From Chara braunii (Eukaryota; Streptophyta; Charophyceae; Charales; Characeae): a DNA stretch of 33,674 nucleotides. Shown here in pieces: positions 22,406 through 30,599 of the stretch (position 1 is its first letter; every line of letters begins with the position of its first letter). The stretch covers positions 1,636,514 to 1,670,187 of the forward strand of contig BFEA01000220.1 in assembly GCA_003427395.1 (NCBI GenBank), read 5' to 3'. Below the pieces are notes generated by a model. The model saw only the letters and a program-made list of their open reading frames with translations. It was not told the DNA's origin and made no database searches. The position numbers and the translations under genes are program-made.

Positions 22406-25400
22406 AATAACAAAGGAAAATAGAACAAAACCTGGTATCTGGTCCAGTAGTCATTTTCACAGTGAGGCTGGTACAGGTACCTGCTCAATTTTTCCCAAGG
22501 CCGGCACCATTGTCGTCCAGGCTTGGATGATTCAATTTTCAGGCTTGACAAAATAGGCTCGGCAGCAGGACTGGTGGTTTAAATGATTCCCAAGGTTTCC
22601 TCCTGTGTTCTTTGAATAATTTTTTCATGGGGTAGCTCTTTCCAGGTTCTCTTGTAGGGAGACGGGCATGACTGTCACTTCTTTGTCCAGAATTGTGCTC
22701 ATGTTCTTTTAGTCAATTGGTAGGGTGCTTGCACTGCATGGCACAGTTTGCAAATTTGACACCACTTCAAGTGCACCTGGCTGTGATGTGCAGCACTTCT
22801 AGCCACAAATGTTGGTCCACATGGTAATGTGGTTGCACTGCTGAGCACTCATCAGCCGAACAGCCATTTGCACACCAGGCATAAATGTTGGTCTGGTTGG
22901 TGACGGTGTGCACTGCTGGGTACATTCCACGAATCTAGGCCAGCACTTGGGGGAAGGCACCCATGGGGAATGGCTCTGGTATTGGCTCATACATGCTTGG
23001 GCACGTTTTTCTTTTTTCTTGGGAGGTGGGGGCAGGGCTACAACTGCCTGTGCTGCAGCGGCTTGTATGTGTCCCTACCGTCTTCACCTGAATAGAACAC
23101 CCCGTAATTTTCGCTGTACCGGGACTGAAAGGTGCCCCAAATGCAGCTATAATGACTGGGCATTCTGTTCAGGTGAAGACGGGTCTGATCTCCTGTGCTC
23201 TCCCTATGGGGAATGTGGTGTTGAGTCTGAGTGTGTTGGGGATGTGGCCCTCAGAATGTGTGGCTACAGGTAGGGTCTGCCTCGTCAGCGCAGGTTCAGC
23301 CAAGGGGCAACTAGGTGGTATAATTACCTCTCGGTTCTTCACGGGTTACTTCAATGTGACTCACCCTACCGTCCATAACCGAAAAATGGGTATCCAGTAC
23401 TCACCTTCCAGCAATTTGTAACTCCACTGCAATCTGATGGAGTATTCAATATGTGAATCGAAAGAATACTTCAGTGGAGAGGCCTCACGTTTCAGCCAGC
23501 GACCAACAGCAGTGACAATGTCCTTGTTTCTGCTCTCCTTTTGGCTTTTCTTAGTTCTTGGATCCTTTCGTGCATTTTTTTTGCTGCATGAGGGGGAAGG
23601 GAAGGGGCTGAGTTGTTTCTTTTGTTTTCCTGTCTATGCCCTTCCAGGTTAGTGGAGACAATGATGCTGAGTTGGATTTCAATGCAGTTCAAAGAGGCGA
23701 TGCAGAAATGGCGCAGAAGCTGTATAGAGTGGTTCGAACCTGTGTAGAAATGGGTGACAAGAACCCAATCGTCAGCATACACGATCAGGTGACAGACTAC
23801 TCCTTGTTCATCCAATGAGAAACTGAGCCCAGCGGTTGTATGTGGGCGGCAAAACTGCATGTTGAGCATGTAACATCGATTGCAGGATTGGCACCAAGTA
23901 TGTAATAAAGAGTGTCAAAACAAAGCGGACAGTATTTAATGGCAAGTGCGAGGAGAAAAAAGTGAAATCAGGGTGATGAGGTGCACACTCTATAAGAGTA
24001 GGGAGGATGCCCAAACCCGTTCAGGTCCTCCCAATCCCCCACTTCAGATTGCGCTGGGGCCGCCCAGTGGCCAAATGGGGGACCCAACTGGCCGGGCCAT
24101 CCGGGACACGCCCGGGCGAGAGCCAGGGGATCGCACGACCCAGTGAGCAGCATAGCATCAAATACCATTTCGTTTTGCTCTACAAGCCAATGCTGCTCCG
24201 GGTTTCAGTGAGTCCTGAGATTGCTTCATGCATACGGCTATCCACTTTGTAATTGTTTTGCTGTGTAGTCTGGCACAGATCTGAAGAGCCACTCCTGTTC
24301 TGATGGGACTTCGGTTTGTTCAGTCTTCGCTCTGGGATGCTGCTTGTTTACGGCTTACGGTATTCCTCTTTGGATTTGGGGAGCATTTCGAAATACATGG
24401 GGGTGCAGGCAGCTGCTCTGGCTTATCTGACCTTGTGAATGTCTATGTCGATGACTTCTCGTTGATTGCAGGGTGCAGGCGGCAACTGCAATGTGGTGAA
24501 AGAGATCATTTACCCGAAGGTAGGACACTAAGGTCTTTTCCCACAACAGTGCTTAGGCTGTTTTTAGTTGTGGTGTGTTCTGGACCGACTTAAGCGGGTG
24601 GTCTCTTCATTGATATGCCAGCTTTGCCATCTCCATCATCTCCTCTTCCCTGATGCCTCTGTGTCACGGCCCCCCCCCCCCCCTTGCCTGCTTGAACCCT
24701 CGTCCCTCACCTAAATCAATCAGTGCCTCCACTTTCTGACACAGCTCCCTGCGTCGCATGCCTTCTGGGAACCCCCTTTCTTCCTACTCCCTCTGGCCCT
24801 AGACCTCCACATTTGCCTTGTCCAGACCTTCACCTCCTTATAAGGTCGCCCTCGGCTTCCTTGCTTCCGATGTTGCCCCCTCTCTTACTTCTGCCTGTGG
24901 ACCCGCGCACCTTCTCCTTGCCATCTGTGATCCTCCTCTGTCCTCGTCTCCAAACCTCCTTTCAACAATTCTCTGACCCTCGTCACTTTGCATCTCTATA
25001 CCTCGACTCCTGCAGCCCCTGAACCTCATCCCTCACCATCCTCGCACGTTTACCTATGTGTGGCTGAACCTCCATGTTTTCCTCCTCCCTTGAATGTGTA
25101 TTGCCTTTTAGAACCTCCTTCCCTCACTGTCATTGATACTCTTCCCGGTTCTCTTACTCCATCCCATTGGCTGCCTTCCCTTCCCCAAACCTCTCCTCTC
25201 ATGTCTTTTTTTTTGTTTTTTCTTTAAACCACCAGTACTTACTAAAGGCGTGCTTGTTAACAAGCCACAATTTTAGGAAACGTACAGGCCACTACAGGAG
25301 CGCCCAAATTCATCCGACTAGAAATGTCTCTACTCTATTTTTTTCCACGGCCGATAGCTGGGCCAAGTACTGGTGGTTTAATGTTTTTTTTTTTTTGTTT

Positions 25401-28400
25401 GTTTCAGGAAAGCGTGGCGGGGCCTGCTAGAGGGAGTGATATAAGCGTCTCTTTCTAGCAGGGCCGCACCTGAAAGCTCTGGTATATTGGTGAGGAGCAG
25501 CACCTGCTGGGAACCGGCTTCAGCGTCCCATTATACACTCCTTTCAAACTTTTCCCCGGGGCCATTACCCAGTTTCGGCTATGCAGATCTGACTCATTGT
25601 CTGCTATGAAACTCTGTCCACCTTCTCTCGGTACCTCTTCCCCTTCCATCTATATGCATCCTCCCTGCCCATCTTGAAACCTCCTTCCTCACCCCCTCTG
25701 GAACTACTTTCTTCAATTATCCTCCTTGCCTTTTCCTAATTTCTCTCCTTGCATCTCCTAGTCTGCAATCACCTCTCAAGCTTCTCTCTTCAATAGCGAC
25801 AACAGACAAGCTGTAGCCACTGCCAGTGCTATGCCTATCAAGCGATCTCAAAAATGTGTATGAAGCATATAACAGCACCAAATGCAAAACAAAACAATGC
25901 AGACATTGCAGAGTCATTGCAGACATATGAAGAAATTACAGTGGGAGTCCAGAAGACTTAAAAGTTAAAACTGAGATAACGTCAAGATTAAAAAAAAAAG
26001 CAAATGACAAAGCATGTAGGCCGATACCACACTAAGAAAAAGAACAAAGAAAAAACGTTGATGTTATGATATGTGGCCCAGACCAGCCGGCCAGGAAGTT
26101 CGGCCTTGTACAATCCTGCACCCACCTGTTGGGAAAGTCCAGCCAAGTCAGAGAAGTTCACCGGCGACATCCTTTTCCCTCTGTCTGCACTAGGAAACTT
26201 CCCTTTGTCATGCAAGCAGAGATGCACTTGGCAGTCTTGTCGTTCTATTCCCGTTTCCTTTCTTCCTCCCTTCTTCCTCCCTTTTTCCTCGCTTCTTCCT
26301 CCCTTCTCCTCGCCGTCTTCCTCCCTTGCCTCTCCTGGTGCAACCACTTGGTTAAAACGTGCGGGCTGCTACTCTGTTCTAATATTCGATGGATCATTAC
26401 TTTTTTTAATCGATATTTGTGGCAAAATTGATGGTGAAAATGGTTAGTGCTGTTTTGTGGTTACAATTGGTATGACAGCTGGTGGAGTCCAGAGTATTGT
26501 ACTGAGGCATTCTCCAGAAATACATGCATTGCACGCTTCGTGCCTGTCGAGGACCGACCGTGAGAGCAGTCCAGAAATTCCCCGGATTGTAAGGATATAA
26601 GAAGAAAGAAGTGATAGAAAAGAGAGTGGGCACTTGTGTCCACAAACAATTGATCTTTTTCATTATTGTTGTCCGAACTGGATTTTTGGACGAGTGCAGG
26701 GTGCGGAAATTGATATCCGGTCGATTGTCGTTGGCGATGATACGATGTCTGTGCTGGAGATCTGGGGTGCGGAGTACCAAGAACAGGTATTTCTTTTCAA
26801 ATTCTGAAGTTGTATCCCCATATGTATGAGTGCAGGTCTACCGGATGCAGAGAGTGCTCACATTGTTCAATCCAGTGCCAGATCGTGTCTGTTTCACAAA
26901 ACCAGATCAGCCAGACTTGCCTCCAATAGGCTCACCTCAACCAGACTGGGCATCGTCCAGGAAACTGTCTCTATGTGGTTTGAACTTTGAAATAAGGTAA
27001 TGGCAACATGTGCAATAAATTGTATTTTTGCGATTGTGCATTCTAACCATCTTCTTCCACTGAACAGAAGATGCACAGTATCACTCTATCTGGCATGAGA
27101 ATCTCTCAATAGACTAACACCATCATGATTTATGTACCTTTTTTTGCAAAGTTTTTTTTCCTCTTTTTTTAAGAAAAGAGTCAAAAGACCATTACAGCTG
27201 GCCCTTCTGTTTAGGAGGTATCACTGGGGTTGCTTTTCTACCAGCAAAATAGTCACGCACTTCGATATCACATCCAGTTATGGGAGTTTGACACTCCGCT
27301 GAAGCGAACCCTTTGATTTTGAGCTTTTGCCTGGCCTCAGTCCTCAACTTTTGTGGTGTCCTATTGTTTCTTCAACCTTGGGGTGGTTCTCCCACTCTGA
27401 ACCTCCCATGCCTTCCTTTTAATCCTGTCTTTCTTTCCCCTTCTATTCCCTTGCCTGTCTTTCTTTCCCCTTCTATTCCCTTGCCGTCTGAAGTATGATC
27501 TCTGCTGTGGGAATATGATGTGCATATGTACCCGAGAATCCCTTGGTTACTGAAGCGGGTGCAGGTCCTGAGAGAGGACTGGAAATATGTCCTGATTGAT
27601 GGATGTATGTCCTATTCACGGAAAACAGGCTGTGAGGTGAACCTCACTGCATCATGGCTAGAGGCTGTACCTGATCCCTGTGCAAGTCCAGTATGGTTGA
27701 AGTGTACGTGGTATGCACATTTGTGAGTTTCGTGGATGTGTCTGACCATAATTACGGAGCGAGATCGGTGAGGTAAAATTCACTGCTTGGTCGATATGTG
27801 ACTGTGCGTGATCCCTATACAACTTCAGCGTGCTCGAATTGCGGCACACTCAGACTGACGACTTCCCTGGATTTATCTGGCCATAATTACCATCGTTACC
27901 CCTGGTTCATCCTAAAAGGTGCAGACTCCTTAGTGTGAGTAAAGTCCTAGATAAGAATGCTTGTGAGATAAACCGTCTTGCCGGTGGCAAGGCTGCATGG
28001 ATGGTGCACATGCTGTATTGGAAGGACTTCTTCGTCTCAGAGGAGCTGGTGGGCAGTGCCATTTCCATAGGAGTGCATTTCTTGGGGGTATTTATTTTCC
28101 TTCCTGGTTACTTTGACTGGATAGGCTGATGATTACAGCCTTTGAATTTTCAAAGAAGTTACAGGACCCATATGGCGGACCCTAAATTGCTCAAGCTAAC
28201 GTTTTGCACCCAAACGAATCGAACCCATCCTTTCCAGGTCAGTACATTGAGATTGAGAGCACGACCCACTTGTATATGGGCTACAGTTTTGGAGGACAGG
28301 GCTTGTCCTGGTGGTGTAAGAAATGGCTGAAACACTCAGAAGCTTTGATGGCACAAAGTGGCTTATAGCCAGTACCTTGGCTCCATATATACTTCGTGTA

Positions 28401-30421
28401 TTTCCCGAGCTGCATGCCGAGCTGCATGCGCCGAGCTGCAACATGTGTGAGGCAACATGAGGGGCTGAGTTCCTTTAGATGTGGGAGGGGTTATTGTGTC
28501 ACAGGAGTGTTCTTTTTTTTTTTCTTTTTTTTCCTCTGAACAGAAGCCTAGGGTTCCGGCTCCTTTTCTGTTCTGGGGAGCGTCAGTCCGGTTCCTTTTC
28601 CATTCTAACTCAGCAGGTCTCCTTCTTGTTGCTCTTCTGTCAAGAAACAACCTGGCGAAGTCTGTTTTCTCATCTTGTCCGTTGATTCATTTTGCGGATT
28701 TGCTCATCTCCACTGATTCGCTCGTCTTACTGTTTGCCAGTGTTTGGTTTATTGAACGTTGTTCACACTGCCAGTGACTATCTGGGTTTTACTTTGTCGC
28801 AAAACTTTGCACATTGCTGCTATGAGAAAAAAAGAGAGCTCAGATTTTGATCGATGGACCAAATGCTTGTACAGTGTACTCCGTATTCATCTCCCTCTTC
28901 TGAGTATCTGGGTTGTTTAAACTTCAAAGTCTAAACTCATTTTGTTTGCCGAACTTTGCACATTGCCAGTTTTTTTTTTTTTTTTTTTGTCAGTCATTCC
29001 GCACCAGGCATTGCGTTCAGTGGTACCTGTTCATCCAATGGTCAGCTGTCGTTCGGTCCAAAAATTTCAGCCGCCACTTCCGTTTGGTGATTTGTGCTAT
29101 TGCTGTAGTGTGGAAACAGTTTTTCAGCCATTTCTTATCACGTTGACATCGTCCACGCATCACTTTTATCGTCGTGATTCGTTGGTCCTCCTCATCCGAC
29201 CTCCAAATGCAAGGATTTGCTGGTCTCAAAGCTCCACATTGTGTTCATGGAGGAATTGAGGCAAGAGACAGGATGCAGATGCCTTTTTCTTCAGTCGATA
29301 GAGGATGAGCGAAACAAAAAAAAAAAAAAAAAAAAGGGAGCTTATCCAAGAAGAAATAGGTTGAACATAGACATTTTGTTTTCCTGTTGTTGTTCTAAAT
29401 TCTCTTTTGTTCAGTCCTCACCAAGGAGAAACAGAGCTTATGTGCCTGTTCTGCTCCATGACGATGATCAGCAAAAAAATTTAACCAGCATAGTGGGCTG
29501 CATATGTGGATGATCATCCTACTCTGTTGCTATCTATCGACACCGCTATGTTTATGTCTATGTTGCTCGCTATGTTGCAAAGTTGGCAGGAAACCTTGAT
29601 CATGTAAATCCTATCTTTGCCCGGGCTCAACAGCTCTGTGAGAAGAATGACTTGATTCAATTATGAAAGCATGAATCCCTGCATGATACAAGTTCATATA
29701 ACATAATAATTTTCTAAATAGAACTGTTTGTGGGTTTGCTGTGGATTCAGGATGCCTTACTGGTGAAGCCAGAGAGTGAAGAACTGATGAGAAGGATCTG
29801 CGCAAGGGAGAGAGTATCTATGGCTGTCATAGGCACAATCAGGTAGCAATGAATGGTCCAGATATCAGCCTTGCTGGAGAGGTCCAAAAAACCAATAATT
29901 ATCTCATATGGAACGCTAGCTGCAAGAAAGATAATCTGTAATGGAGCAGCATTTGGTATATTCGGACAGTTTTGAGCATTTGGGCACATTAGAATCTTTG
30001 ACATAGACGGCCTTTTGGCTAAGACCAAAAGGTAGTTTAATCTGTTCTGATCAGTTTAATATCTGAACAGGAAAAAAGAAAACAAAGGAATCTTTGACAT
30101 AGAAGCAAGACCACTGGTACACATGGTATTCATTCATAATGTTATACAGGCAATTGAATATTGAGTCTATTGACAGCATACTTGCGGCGCATCGACGTGC
30201 GCTGCACCACGCACACGCGCCGCACTGCGCACAGCGCACTACGCGCGCGCACTGGGTGCGGCGCACCCGGAAAATAAGAGGTCAAGAAAAAAAATAAAAA
30301 GTTGGGGAGGGGTGTTTTAGACCCGAGTGGGATGTCGCATCATAAACCACAAAAAAAATATAAACAAAAATTTGAGGCCGCGCGGGGCCTCCGAAAAAAA
30401 AAGGGGGGAGGTTCGTTTTTT

Positions 30422-30456
<35 letters not shown>

Positions 30457-30558
30457 NGAGAGAGAGAGAGAGAGATGGTGGGCAGAGGGAGAGAGAAGTA
30501 GCGATGGTGGATGGCGGAAGGCGGGAGCAAGGCCGAAGGTGGGATGGTGGGAAGCGGC

Positions 30559-30599
<41 letters not shown>

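Larger units (their letters stand above)
18879..23647 (+). other. PurL intron 7
   Basis: 4769 bases, the largest visible intron, phase 0, GTAAAG to CTTCCAG. It is packed with repeats, described separately: an inverted SINE, a degenerate repeat cluster, a GC-rich hairpin island, CTT, G and GA tracts, a 14-bp tandem repeat and a small inverted repeat. No second gene recognised. Confidence 0.9.
24520..26699 (+). other. PurL intron 9
   Basis: 2180 bases, phase 0, GTAGGA to GAGTGCAG. It is strongly pyrimidine-rich at 24610-25215 and 25600-25760, and again at 26230-26340. It contains a C14 run and a TTAA-flanked MITE-like element. Confidence 0.9.
26787..29750 (+). other. PurL intron 10
   Basis: 2964 bases, phase 0, GTATTT to GATTCAG. 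It holds a perfect 30-bp tandem, an older 130-bp duplication, a tRNA-like repeat head on the minus strand, a word repeat near 28780/28905, and T19 and A20 runs. Confidence 0.9.
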
